From positions 62,001-126,000 of the forward strand of contig CABIYE010000001.1 of NCBI GenBank assembly GCA_902362865.1: a stretch of 64,000 nt of DNA. Direction: 5' to 3'. Below are positions 1-8,992 of the stretch, one piece after another. This DNA is from Clostridiaceae bacterium (lineage in GTDB: Bacteria; Bacillota; Clostridia; Lachnospirales; Lachnospiraceae). Positions within the stretch are counted from its first letter, which is position 1, and each line of letters begins with the position of its first letter. The notes under the pieces are model-generated. The model saw nothing but the letters and a program-made list of their open reading frames with translations, was not told the origin of the DNA and did not search any database. The translations under genes and the position numbers were made by a program.

Positions 1-1
1 A

Positions 2-307
2 CAGATCCTTCTGGACCGGACGAAGCTTATGCCGGGAAGGGTAATGGTACTGCTGGTGTGCAGCGGAGCGGTGTTTGGATTTTTGAATCTTTATCAGCCG
101 CTTATAGAGTTTGCAGGCGCCGGAGCAAGCGTTCCTCTTCTTGGATTTGGCAATACCCTGTGGAAAGGGGTGAAAGAGGCGGTAGAATCGGATGGGTTTA
201 TCGGTATTTTTATGGGAGGGTTTACGGCCAGCGCAGTGGGAATATCGGCGGCGCTGGTATTCGGCTACCTGGCTTCCCTTGTTTTTGAGCCAAAAATGAA
301 AAAATAA
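2..307 (+). CDS. spoVAE: Stage V sporulation protein AE (SpoVAE), 5' truncated by window edge
   Basis: The reading frame is open from base 2 with no start, so the gene begins upstream of the window. The visible ~101 residues form a small hydrophobic membrane protein with the SpoVAE signature around FAGAGASVPLLGFG, then a Gly-rich helix (GGFTASAVGISAALVFGYL) and a short basic tail. SpoVA proteins form the channel that moves Ca-dipicolinate across the forespore membranes during sporulation and germination. This implies a spore-forming host, with spoVAC and spoVAD presumably just upstream. An internal ATG at 29 is not the likely start because the family-conserved residues begin before it. Confidence 0.85.
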   Translation, partial: QILLDRTKLMPGRVMVLLVCSGAVFGFLNLYQPLIEFAGAGASVPLLGFGNTLWKGVKEAVESDGFIGIFMGGFTASAVGISAALVFGYLASLVFEPKMKK

Positions 308-396
308 AAGAAGTAATTGTTTTCCGACTATAAAAATGCTATGATTAAAATGATGTGAAATAAAAGTAAAATATTGTCAAAAATAGGAGGAAAACG

Positions 397-2037
397 GTGG
401 ATTACGTGAATATTATTATCCCTTTTGTAGGGGGGCTGGGGATGTTTATTTACGGTATGCAGATTATGTCCCAGGGACTGGAGAATGCAGCCGGAAATAA
501 AATGAAATCCATTTTGGAAGTCCTGACCAGAAATAAGCTGATGGGCGTGCTTCTCGGCGCTGCGATTACGGCGGTCATCCAGAGCTCATCTGCGACTACG
601 GTTATGGTAGTAGGTTTTGTAAATGCCGGCATTATGAATCTCACACAGGCGATGGGAGTTATTATGGGAGCTAATATCGGTACGACTGTAACCGGATGGC
701 TGGTATCAGCTGTGGAGTGGGCAGAATTTTTAAGCCCGGCAAGGCTGGCACCTATCGCGGTAATTGTCGGCGTGGTAATTATGCTTACAGGAAAGCGGAG
801 GTCTGCAAGAGATATCGCCAGTATTATTATCGGCTTCGGACTGCTGTTTATCGGGATTACCAATATGTCTTCGGCGGTGGCGCCGCTGCAGGAATCAGAA
901 GCTTTCAGCAGTATTTTTGTGAAGCTGGGGCATAATCCGCTTCTTGGTATTTTGGCGGGCGCATTGATTACGGCGATTATTCAGAGCTCCTCTGCGTCTG
1001 TGGGAATCCTGCAGAGCCTTGCGGCTGCAGGTTTGGTGCCGTTTAGCGCAGCAATCTATATTATTATGGGCCAAAATATCGGTACCTGTGTGACGGCAAT
1101 GCTTTCCAGTATGGGAGCGAAGAAAAATGCCAAGACGGCAGCGCTTATGCACCTGCTGTTCAATATTATCGGAACGATTATTTTTAGCATATTTGCCATT
1201 TTGTTCTTTAAAGTCATTAATCCGGCGGCGGGAGTCGGCATGATCAATCAGACACAGATCAGTATGGCGCATACGGCATTTAATATCGGAACGACAGTGC
1301 TTCTTTTCCCGGTATCGAATCTTATTATTAAACTGGCAAAGAAGATTGGGCGTGTGGAGGAAGATGAATTTGATGAAGGCAAGGTTCAGCTTGATGAACG
1401 TATCATGGAAACACCTGTTATTGCGATTCAGTCTGTAGTGAATGAAGTTGCCCGCATGGGTGATATTGTTGCAAGATCACTGGAGGTGGCGAAGAAGGTT
1501 CTGTTTGTGGAGAGCTATGAAGATGTTGTCTTTTTGAAAGAAGAAGAGTCGAAGGTGGACAGGCTGAGTGCAGGAATTACCGAGTATGCGATTAAGCTTA
1601 GTTCCCTCCAGATTAGTGAGAAGGAACATCAGGATGTGGCGCACCTTTTGCAGACGGTGTCTGATATTGAACGGATCAGCGATTATTGTGAAAATATTTC
1701 GGAATTTGCCGAGAACCTGTATCAGAAGAAACTTAGATTTTCTAAAGTGGGAACAGAGCAGCTCAAAGAAATGCTGGATGTGTGTGCAGATAGTTATCAG
1801 TATGCTATAGAAGCTTTTAAAGAGAGAAGCAAAGAGAAGGCTCTTAAGGTTATTGAGAAAGAGACAAGAGCAGATGATTTGGAGATTACGCTGCGGAGCA
1901 AGCATATCAAGCGTCTTACCAATGGAGAGTGCAATACGGAAGCAGGGATTGTCTTCTTGGATACTTTGGTCTGTCTGGAACGTATTTCAGACCATGCAAG
2001 GAATATTGCAGAGGAAGTTATGGAGCAGATGGTATAG
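397..2037 (+). CDS. Na+/phosphate cotransporter with C-terminal PhoU-like domain
   Basis: A 546-residue integral membrane protein of the Na/Pi symporter (PF02690, NptA/YjbB) family. The family's inverted repeat is seen twice as the motif QSSSA (VIQSSSATTVMV near residue 61, IIQSSSASVGIL near 195). After about nine hydrophobic segments, a soluble helical tail from about residue 330 resembles PhoU. The GTG start at 397 follows AGGAGG with good spacing. It should import or export inorganic phosphate coupled to sodium. It matters here because the high-affinity Pst system further right is broken by an insertion, so this may be the remaining phosphate route. Monocistronic, with a terminator at 2074. 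Confidence 0.9.
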   Translation: MDYVNIIIPFVGGLGMFIYGMQIMSQGLENAAGNKMKSILEVLTRNKLMGVLLGAAITAVIQSSSATTVMVVGFVNAGIMNLTQAMGVIMGANIGTTVTGWLVSAVEWAEFLSPARLAPIAVIVGVVIMLTGKRRSARDIASIIIGFGLLFIGITNMSSAVAPLQESEAFSSIFVKLGHNPLLGILAGALITAIIQSSSASVGILQSLAAAGLVPFSAAIYIIMGQNIGTCVTAMLSSMGAKKNAKTAALMHLLFNIIGTIIFSIFAILFFKVINPAAGVGMINQTQISMAHTAFNIGTTVLLFPVSNLIIKLAKKIGRVEEDEFDEGKVQLDERIMETPVIAIQSVVNEVARMGDIVARSLEVAKKVLFVESYEDVVFLKEEESKVDRLSAGITEYAIKLSSLQISEKEHQDVAHLLQTVSDIERISDYCENISEFAENLYQKKLRFSKVGTEQLKEMLDVCADSYQYAIEAFKERSKEKALKVIEKETRADDLEITLRSKHIKRLTNGECNTEAGIVFLDTLVCLERISDHARNIAEEVMEQMV

Positions 2038-2073
2038 CCAGAGTGAAAGAAAGAGAATAAAGAGATATAAGGG

Positions 2074-2116
2074 ACTGCCATGACAGAAGGAAAGAATTCT
2101 GCCATGGCAGTTTTTA
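2074..2116 (+). terminator. Intrinsic terminator after Na/Pi symporter
   Basis: A 15-nt arm starting ACTGCCATG (2074-2088) pairs with 2097-2111 with one mismatch. It is followed by a run of T and lies 36 nt after the symporter stop. Confidence 0.8.
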
Positions 2117-2204
2117 TTAATATTAATGAAAATTTAATAATTTATTCTATTAGTCCTTCGTTTTATTGTGTATGATTAGCATAGAGCAGTAAGGAGGGGA
2201 TAGA

Positions 2205-2933
2205 ATGCGGAGTGTGATTGAGGTAAAGAATCTGTATAAACTTTACCGCGTAGGTGATGAGGTGGTTCGGGCACTTGACGGTGTGGATTTTCAGATAAAG
2301 AAGGGAGAATTCTGCGCCATTGTCGGAACTTCCGGTTCCGGCAAATCTACTTTATTGAATATGCTTGCCGGTCTGGAACATCCCACCAAAGGAGAGATTA
2401 TTATCAGCGGACAGCATATTGAGCGGCTGAATGAAGAGCAGCTTGTGAAATTCAGGCGGGAGCATGTGGGATTTATTTTTCAATCATTCCATTTGCTTGG
2501 GACTATGAATGCTGTGGAGAATGTGGCGCTGCCTTTAAGCTTTCGCGGGGTGCCAAAGAGCGTACGGCTGAAGAAAGCAGATAAGATGCTGGAACTGGTG
2601 AAGCTCGGGAAGCATAAGAAGCATTTGCCAAACCAGATGTCCGGCGGACAGCAGCAGCGTGTAGGCGTCGCCAGGGCGCTGGTGGTTGATCCGGATATTA
2701 TCTTTGCTGATGAACCGACCGGGAATCTGGATTCCCATACGTCGGAAGAAGTGATGGAACTTATGCAGCAGGTGGTGAGGCGGCAGAAGATGACGCTGGT
2801 TATGGTGACCCACGATGCCCATCTTGCTACCTATGCCGACCGTGTTTTCCATATTATTGACGGTAAGATTGTGAAGATAGAAGATAACCGGAAGAACGGA
2901 AATGAAAAGAGGGAGGAAGAGAAGGATGATTAG
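2205..2933 (+). CDS. ABC transporter ATP-binding protein, MacB/LolD type
   Basis: A 242-residue ATPase with Walker A GTSGSGKST, Q-loop at IFQSFHL, signature MSGGQQQRVGVARAL, Walker B IIFADEPTGNLD and an H-loop at VTHD. The EPTGNLDS string is typical of the MacB/LolD/FtsE group, which powers mechanotransmission or export rather than uptake. The ATG follows AAGGAGGGG. The stop overlaps the start of the next gene by 8 nt, and a MacB-like permease follows, so the three genes form one transporter operon. The substrate cannot be inferred; antimicrobial peptide or lipoprotein export are family possibilities. Confidence 0.93.
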   Translation: MRSVIEVKNLYKLYRVGDEVVRALDGVDFQIKKGEFCAIVGTSGSGKSTLLNMLAGLEHPTKGEIIISGQHIERLNEEQLVKFRREHVGFIFQSFHLLGTMNAVENVALPLSFRGVPKSVRLKKADKMLELVKLGKHKKHLPNQMSGGQQQRVGVARALVVDPDIIFADEPTGNLDSHTSEEVMELMQQVVRRQKMTLVMVTHDAHLATYADRVFHIIDGKIVKIEDNRKNGNEKREEEKDD

Positions 2934-4461
2934 TTTTAAGAAAGCAGCGGCAGGAATATTGAGTATTGCATTGCTGGCAGGGATGTTTCTGCCTGTAAAC
3001 AGCCGGGCAGAAGGACAGGGACAAGAAGAAGCGGCGGTTGCAACCCGGAGTGTATCAGCGCTGTCCGTAGAGACGCCGGATAACGGAGTGCTTACTTATG
3101 AATACGGGACGGCGCAGGATTTTATCCTGCAGGTCACGAATCGAAGCAGTGAAGCCGTTGCCAATATCGTAATTGCGCCGAAGCTTAGGAATGGAACGGA
3201 CGTCTGGCCTTTTAAGACGGAGTACCAGAGTTATAAAAGTGTGATTGATGCTTTGCAGCCGGGAGAGACGAAGGAGGTTTCTTTTAGCTTTACAGAGCGG
3301 GACGATATTGCGACGGGTACCTACAGCCTGTGTTTTCAGGTTACAGCGCAGTCTGCGGGCGGGGAGGAACTTCCGCCGGGTGAAGAATATTTCTTTGTAA
3401 ATACGACGGCGAAGCCGGAAGATCCGGTTACGGATCCTGCTTTCGAGCCGCAGGAAGAGAGCGGAATGGAAGAAGAATTATTGGAGGCGTCAGCAGGCGG
3501 GTTCGCGAATGGAGACATATCCTACAGCGGCGGAGGCGGCGGAACATCTGCAGCGTCTGTCCCCAGAGTGATTGTGACAGGATTTTCCACCAATCCGGCA
3601 GAAGTAAAAGCCGGAAGTGACTTTGTACTTACGATTCATTTGAAAAATACTTCCAAAAGCACACGGGTAAGCAATATGCTTTTTGAACTGGCGGCGCCGA
3701 CAGAGGGAAATGATGAACAGACATCTGCTCCGGCATTTCTTCCTACTTCAGGTTCTAATTCTATTTATCTGGATGGAATTCAGGCGGGAGGGACCGCGGA
3801 TATTTCCATTCAGCTGAATGCAAAGGCAGATTTGGTACAGAAGCCATATGGAATTAATCTTAGTATGAAGTATGAGGACAGCAGCGCTTCCCAGGTGGAG
3901 GGAGAAGCCAGCATTTCTATTCCGATTAAACAGGAAGCAAGATTTGAGTTTAGCGAATTTGAGGTTACTCCGGAAATGATTGAGGTGGGCGAGGAAGGGA
4001 ATGTTACCTGCAGCCTGTATAATCTGGGACGGATAAAATTATATAATGTGAAGGCTGTATTTGAAGGAAAAGGAATTAAGAAGGAAGAGGTATTTGTCGG
4101 CAATGTAGAACCCGGCGGAAGCGCTTCGATAGATGCGATGCTGGAAGGAACAGATGTGAATGCGGATACAGACAAGATTAAGATGACTTTGTCCTATGAA
4201 GACGAGTCGGGGAATGTCAAAACCGCAGAGCAGGAATTTCAGCTTATGGTTACGGAGGCTATGGAAGACAGCGGTGGTATGGTAATGATGCCGGATGAGC
4301 AGGAGAAAAGCTTTCCGGTCATTCCTCTGGTAATAGCTGCGCTGGTGCTCCTGGCAATTGTTGTAACGGTTGTAGTAAGAAAGAAAAAGAAAAAGCAGAT
4401 ATTGTCAGCGGAAGAGGAGGGGTTGCTGGATGAACTGGATGGACCTTCTGAGGATGAGTAG
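2926..4461 (+). CDS. Secreted, membrane-anchored accessory protein of ABC exporter (COG1361-like)
   Basis: A 511-residue protein from the ATG at 2926, which has GAGGAAGAG upstream. There is an N-terminal signal peptide (FKKAAAGILSIALLAGMF), then repeated beta-rich Ig/CARDB-like modules with phrases such as VTNRSSEAVANI, LKNTSKSTRVSN and YNLGRIKLYNV. A C-terminal membrane helix (FPVIPLVIAALVLLAIVV) is followed by a Lys-rich stop-transfer, so the bulk is extracellular. Its position between ATPase and permease, with overlaps on both sides, suggests a dedicated extracellular subunit of the exporter, analogous in place but not sequence to MacA. A glycine-rich stretch near residues 205-210 probably links modules. 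Confidence 0.75.
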   Translation: MISFKKAAAGILSIALLAGMFLPVNSRAEGQGQEEAAVATRSVSALSVETPDNGVLTYEYGTAQDFILQVTNRSSEAVANIVIAPKLRNGTDVWPFKTEYQSYKSVIDALQPGETKEVSFSFTERDDIATGTYSLCFQVTAQSAGGEELPPGEEYFFVNTTAKPEDPVTDPAFEPQEESGMEEELLEASAGGFANGDISYSGGGGGTSAASVPRVIVTGFSTNPAEVKAGSDFVLTIHLKNTSKSTRVSNMLFELAAPTEGNDEQTSAPAFLPTSGSNSIYLDGIQAGGTADISIQLNAKADLVQKPYGINLSMKYEDSSASQVEGEASISIPIKQEARFEFSEFEVTPEMIEVGEEGNVTCSLYNLGRIKLYNVKAVFEGKGIKKEEVFVGNVEPGGSASIDAMLEGTDVNADTDKIKMTLSYEDESGNVKTAEQEFQLMVTEAMEDSGGMVMMPDEQEKSFPVIPLVIAALVLLAIVVTVVVRKKKKKQILSAEEEGLLDELDGPSEDE

Positions 4462-5842
4462 TGGGAATTTAAAGAGAAGAAAGCTTCGGACATTCCTTAC
4501 GGTTCTTGGTGTAATTATCGGTACAACCTCCATTGTGGTTATGATTTCTCTGGGGCTTGGGATGCAGAAAGAGATTTATAAAGAAATAGAACAGTCCGGC
4601 GGGCTGAATACGATTACAGTAAGCGGCGTAAGCGCCGGAGACAGCATGATTTATTACGGAGACGGGGATTCCGAGGAATCTACGAAAAGGCTGACGGACA
4701 GCGTGGTGGATGAACTTGCTAAGCTTCCGCATGTGACCCTTGCTTATCCGCAGTATGATATGTCAGTTATTCTGCTTAAAGGACCTTACGAAGGATGGGC
4801 GCAGCTTACGGCGCTGACACCGGAGGGAATGCTGGCTCAGAATATAGAGCTGACACCGGGAGCGCGGCTTCCTGAGCCGGGAAGTAAGTTGGAATTATTG
4901 TATGGAAACGGCGTGATTACGCAGTTTACAGAGAAGGGGAGCCAGTTAGGATATTATGAGACAGGAGAAATTGCAGACATTGACCTGAGCAAAGATTCCC
5001 TGTTCTTAATCCTGGATCAGGAAGGATATTATGAAAGCCAGGAACAATCAGGGACTGCAATAGGTACGGACACAGAAGGAACCGGGGAAAATGACAGTAC
5101 GCCGGTGAAGCCGGTGCAGAAGTATTCCGTCCTTTCCTGCGGCGTTACAGCCGGTGATTACGAAACTTATACGTCACAGTACTATAATGTGTATTGTGAT
5201 CTGGATACTTTGAAGCAGGTACTGAAAAAAGAATTTTCCGGAAGAGCGATTCCGGGGCAGCCAACGACAAAATCAGGTAAGCCGTATAAAGATTTTACCT
5301 ATTCGTCTATTCAGGTTAAAGTGGATGATATAGAAGAAGTAGAAGCAGTTTCGTCAGTAATTCGCTCTATGGGGTATAACACCAGTACAAATGTAGAATA
5401 CATGGACTCCATGAAGAGCCAGCTGGCTATTATTCAGGCAGTGCTGGGAGGAATCGGAGCGATTTCCCTTCTGGTGGCAGCCATCGGGATTGCCAACACG
5501 ATGATGATGTCCATCTATGAGAGGACGAAGGAAATCGGAGTCATCAAAGTACTTGGATGCAGTCTGAAGAATATTAAACAAATGTTCCTTATGGAAGCAG
5601 CATTTATCGGATTTATCGGCGGAGCCGCAGGCTGTATCCTGAGTTATGGTTTGTCGGCAATCATTAATTTTGTCACAGGCCATGGGGAAGCAATGGGATT
5701 TACGGGAAATATCTCTTATATCCCTATATGGCTGGTTTTTGCGGCAATGGGATTCGCCGTATTTGTTGGCATGGCGGCGGGATATTTCCCGGCATTGCGG
5801 GCCATGAAATTAAGTCCTCTTGCGGCAATCAGGAACGAATAG
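4430..5842 (+). CDS. ABC transporter permease, MacB/FtsX family
   Basis: A 470-residue MacB-type permease. TM1 lies near residues 20-45 (LRTFLTVLGVIIGTTSIVV). A large extracellular MacB_PCD-like domain spans about 50-320, and three C-terminal helices include the conserved stretch IGIANTMMMSIYERTKEIG, followed by an FtsX fold ending LSPLAAIRNE. The start overlaps the previous gene by 32 nt and is preceded by AGGAGG. It forms the membrane part of the exporter with the two upstream genes. The extracellular region contains a low-complexity Gly/Thr/Glu segment around residues 200-220. Confidence 0.92.
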   Translation: MNWMDLLRMSSGNLKRRKLRTFLTVLGVIIGTTSIVVMISLGLGMQKEIYKEIEQSGGLNTITVSGVSAGDSMIYYGDGDSEESTKRLTDSVVDELAKLPHVTLAYPQYDMSVILLKGPYEGWAQLTALTPEGMLAQNIELTPGARLPEPGSKLELLYGNGVITQFTEKGSQLGYYETGEIADIDLSKDSLFLILDQEGYYESQEQSGTAIGTDTEGTGENDSTPVKPVQKYSVLSCGVTAGDYETYTSQYYNVYCDLDTLKQVLKKEFSGRAIPGQPTTKSGKPYKDFTYSSIQVKVDDIEEVEAVSSVIRSMGYNTSTNVEYMDSMKSQLAIIQAVLGGIGAISLLVAAIGIANTMMMSIYERTKEIGVIKVLGCSLKNIKQMFLMEAAFIGFIGGAAGCILSYGLSAIINFVTGHGEAMGFTGNISYIPIWLVFAAMGFAVFVGMAAGYFPALRAMKLSPLAAIRNE

Positions 5843-5931
5843 AAAAGCGGGTGGGAAGCTTGACAATTTATCCATTATTGCAATATACTTAGAAAATAAA
5901 AAAGAAATGGATAATCAAAGGAGACTTTGCC

Positions 5932-6195
5932 ATGTTTCGTTTATGGGGAAAAGAATTTAAAGATAATAAGTTAATCCGTGATACGGTGGTCTGCGACGAT
6001 ACAGATGATACCCGGACACATAAAATCTTCCATGCACTGGAGCAGATCTGTAATGAGTTTGATTTAAGTAATCCCATTTGGCTTGACAATACTATTGTGG
6101 AATTCCAGAAGCATGCGAAAGCAAGGTTCTATCAGGACAACTTTGTAGACTCCATTGATTTTGATTATCTGGAAATCCATGTAATTGAAGAATGA
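5932..6195 (+). CDS. Small conserved protein of unknown function
   Basis: An 87-residue acidic soluble protein rich in Asp, Asn and Phe, with no signal peptide or membrane segment. The ATG follows AAAGGAGA. I do not recognise a characterised family, though proteins of this size and composition occur in Lachnospiraceae. It is separated from the exporter by 89 nt and ends before a strong terminator, so it is probably transcribed alone or by read-through. Confidence 0.65.
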   Translation: MFRLWGKEFKDNKLIRDTVVCDDTDDTRTHKIFHALEQICNEFDLSNPIWLDNTIVEFQKHAKARFYQDNFVDSIDFDYLEIHVIEE

Positions 6196-6204
6196 TTTGG
6201 CTAA

Positions 6205-6234
6205 AACCAGCACCGTAAAGGCGCTGGTTTTTTG
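6205..6234 (+). terminator. Intrinsic terminator
   Basis: AACCAGC at 6205-6211 pairs with GCTGGTT at 6223-6229 and is followed by a T run. It lies between convergent genes. Confidence 0.85.
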
Positions 6235-6244
6235 CCGATGTTTT

Positions 6245-7603
6245 TTATGGGAGCAGTCCCTGGATTAGAATTACAACAATAAGGATTGGCAGGACAAACA
6301 GAAAATACCATTTCATCCAATTGGTAATTTTAATTCCTTTTCCTGTGTTGGCTTCTTTCTGATATTTTTCAAAGCCCCATCCCCATTTGGTAACGCAGAA
6401 CATAAGGTAAATCAGAGAGCCTATCGGCAGGAGCAGATTGCTTACAAGAAAGTCCTCGCTGTCTAATACGTCGCGCCCGCCGATGAGATGTAAATCGCTC
6501 CAGAGATTGTAGCCAAGGACGCAGGGAAGACTTGCAATCAGGATTACGATACAGTTGATTACGGCGGCTTTTTTTCTGCTCCAGCCGAAGTTATCCATGC
6601 AGGAAGACATAATATTTTCAAATACGGCAATGACCGTTGAAAAGCTGGCAAAGGTCATAAATAGGAAGAAAAGGCTGCCCCAGATACGTCCGCCCGTCAT
6701 ATTCACGAATACATTCGGAAGCGTAACGAAGATAAGACTTGGTCCGGCATTGACTTCTACGCCGTAGCTAAAGCATGCAGGGAAAATAATAAGTCCTGCG
6801 CTGATTGCCACGAAGGTGTCCAGTGCGCAGATGCGGATGCCTTCACTTGTTAAGGTATGTTCTTTGTCCATGTAACTTCCGAAAATTTCCATTGCGGCAA
6901 CCCCAAGACTTAGTGTAAAAAAGGACTGGTTCATTGCTGCGGCGACTACATTCCCGAATCCGACGCGCTGGACGGTCTCCATATTGGGAATCAGATAGAA
7001 GCTTAAGCCTTCCCGGGCGCCTGACAAGGTAATGCTGTGGATGGCCAACACAACAATGAGGATTAAGAGGGCACTCATCATGCCTTTGCTGATCCTTTCC
7101 AGACCATTTTGAAGCCCGCGGCTACACACAAGGAATCCGGCAAGAACGACCACGGCCATCCAAATTCCCATTTCCAGAGGGTTGGACAGGAGTGTGGTGA
7201 ATACAGAGCCACTGCTCTCGGCGTTCATGCCCTGGTGAAAAGTCCCGGCGGCGAACTTGAAGAAGTAGGATACCATCCAGCCGGAAACGGTAGTATAGTA
7301 CATCATCAGCAAGTAGCATCCGAGAATTGCGAACCAGCCGTGGATATGCCATTTGGTTCCCGGCTGCTCCAGCGCTTTGTAGCCAGAGACTGCGCTTTTT
7401 CTGCTTGCCCTTCCGACAGCCAGCTCCATGGTAAGTACGGGAAGTCCCATGGTGATTAAGAAAATGATATATAAAAGTACGAACCATCCGCCACCGTTTT
7501 CTCCCACCACATAAGGAAAGCGCCAGACATTGCCGATTCCGATGGCGCAGCCCGCACTTACCAGTAAAAATCCTAATCTTGATTTAAAGGATTCGCGTTC
7601 CAT
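6245..7603 (-). CDS. Sodium-dependent amino-acid/neurotransmitter symporter (NSS family)
   Basis: A 452-residue NSS (SNF) family transporter related to LeuT and MhsT, which couple Na+ to amino-acid uptake. Near the start, GCAIGIGNVWRFPYVVGENG is the classic broken TM1 with its Na+/substrate-binding backbone. Around eleven hydrophobic segments follow. I chose the ATG at 7603, which has GGAGG just upstream; the open frame extends further but that part is not family-like. It is divergent from a LysR gene with a 120-nt shared promoter region, which suggests that regulator may control it. The substrate is not resolved. Confidence 0.9.
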   Translation of the reverse strand: MERESFKSRLGFLLVSAGCAIGIGNVWRFPYVVGENGGGWFVLLYIIFLITMGLPVLTMELAVGRASRKSAVSGYKALEQPGTKWHIHGWFAILGCYLLMMYYTTVSGWMVSYFFKFAAGTFHQGMNAESSGSVFTTLLSNPLEMGIWMAVVVLAGFLVCSRGLQNGLERISKGMMSALLILIVVLAIHSITLSGAREGLSFYLIPNMETVQRVGFGNVVAAAMNQSFFTLSLGVAAMEIFGSYMDKEHTLTSEGIRICALDTFVAISAGLIIFPACFSYGVEVNAGPSLIFVTLPNVFVNMTGGRIWGSLFFLFMTFASFSTVIAVFENIMSSCMDNFGWSRKKAAVINCIVILIASLPCVLGYNLWSDLHLIGGRDVLDSEDFLVSNLLLPIGSLIYLMFCVTKWGWGFEKYQKEANTGKGIKITNWMKWYFLFVLPILIVVILIQGLLP

Positions 7604-7723
7604 AATAAAAATTCCTCCCATTCTCTTTATAGTAACAATACTTATTTTAGAAGTAAAAATGGTAGTTGACAATGGGGCAATACAAATAATAAAATAAGAA
7701 TAACTTATACTATGGAGGGTGTA

Positions 7724-8653
7724 ATGAACCAGAATCAACTAAAATATTTTGTGGCGGCTGCAGAAACAAGAAGCTTTTCAAAGGCCGCAGAGGAATTTTT
7801 TATTTCTCAGGCTGCGATTACCCAGCAAATAAAGTTTCTGGAGTCAGAACTTGAGGTGCAGTTGTTTGACCGGAGTACAAGGCCTGTAACGCTGACAGCG
7901 GCGGGCCGTACTTTTTTCGTAGAAGCGAAGGCAATTCTGGAGCGGATGAGCCGTTCGCGTAATCTGGTCCGGGATACGGCGGCAGGAATGTCAGGAACGC
8001 TTCGAATAGGGTATCTGCGGGGATATGAAAGAAGCAGCCTGTCATCCGGAGTACAAAAGTTCCATTACAGGAATCCCAATGTGCTGGTAACCTTTTACCG
8101 GTGTTCCAGTGACATTCTGGCATCGGGAATTCTTCAAGGCGATTATGATATCATTTTTACCTGGGATAGCACGAATTTAAAGCAGAATGTAAATATAGCC
8201 TACAAACTGATAGAACGGGCGAGACTTGTCGTTGCGTTGTATAGTCGGCATCCTCTGGCGCAGAGACATGCAATTGATCGGAAGGAACTGTCTGGAGAAA
8301 GTATAATTTTTATGTCTCCCAGTGAGACGGATGATTCCTATGGGGACGCTTATTTTATGAATTTATACTACGAGGCAGGTTTCAAACCGAATATCCTGGC
8401 AAGAACCGCAGATACGGAAAGCGTCCTGATGATGGTAGCTGCGGAAGAAGGCATCTCTATTCTGCCGGATTATTGCACAACAAAATTATACCATGCGGAG
8501 AATCTGGCGTTTGTGCCGCTTAAGGGAGAGTGGGAGAAGGAAGAGATTATTGCAGTCTGGAAGAAAGAAAACAGGAATCCGGCACTTAGGCGTTTCGTAG
8601 AGACACTTGGGCAGGAGATGAGCGGAGATATAGCAGAAAAAATTATAGATTAG
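7724..8653 (+). CDS. LysR-family transcriptional regulator
   Basis: A 309-residue LysR protein. The N-terminal winged HTH (residues 1-60) contains NQLKYFVAAAETRSFSKAA and ISQAAITQQIKFLE, followed by the linker and a periplasmic-binding-like effector domain from about 90. The ATG at 7724 is 5-6 nt after GGAGGGTG. LysR proteins usually bind the intergenic region between themselves and a divergent target, here the NSS symporter, so a role in amino-acid uptake control is an inference from position. A perfect palindrome follows the gene. Confidence 0.9.
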   Translation: MNQNQLKYFVAAAETRSFSKAAEEFFISQAAITQQIKFLESELEVQLFDRSTRPVTLTAAGRTFFVEAKAILERMSRSRNLVRDTAAGMSGTLRIGYLRGYERSSLSSGVQKFHYRNPNVLVTFYRCSSDILASGILQGDYDIIFTWDSTNLKQNVNIAYKLIERARLVVALYSRHPLAQRHAIDRKELSGESIIFMSPSETDDSYGDAYFMNLYYEAGFKPNILARTADTESVLMMVAAEEGISILPDYCTTKLYHAENLAFVPLKGEWEKEEIIAVWKKENRNPALRRFVETLGQEMSGDIAEKIID

Positions 8654-8664
8654 CACAAAGTAAT

Positions 8665-8688
8665 AAGCTGCGGTATATACCGCAGCTT
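8665..8688. repeat. Perfect 24-bp palindrome in the 339-bp gap after lysR
   Basis: AAGCTGCGGTAT followed directly by its reverse complement. It may be a factor-assisted terminator or operator, as no U tract follows. The remaining gap to 8992 holds an AT-rich promoter-like stretch with TATAAT at 8815-8820 upstream of the SLH gene, but no convincing -35 or gene. Confidence 0.6.
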
Positions 8689-8992
8689 AGAAAAGAGGAT
8701 AAAGAGAAAAAATCTATACTAAAAATAACTTAATGTCTTTGGACGAAGCTGACGAAAATCCAGACTCATCTGTCGTAAATCATCGGCAGCCTCTTTGTTT
8801 GTATGAATTTAGTATATAATGGAAATGTGACGAATCTGTGTCATCTATCTGAAGAAAACGTGAAAATATCATTAGAAAGTTCTAAAGTTTCTTAAGAAGA
8901 TATGATTTGGCAATCCAGAGAAAAGATGATATGATGGAGAAGAAAAAAGATGCTCAGAGAGTCGGATGTTTAGAAAAAAGGAGTAGAGAAAA

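Noticed and set aside
8690..8992. Riboswitch or small RNA upstream of the SLH gene
   Set aside because: No conserved fold was recognised; only promoter-like AT-rich sequence is visible.
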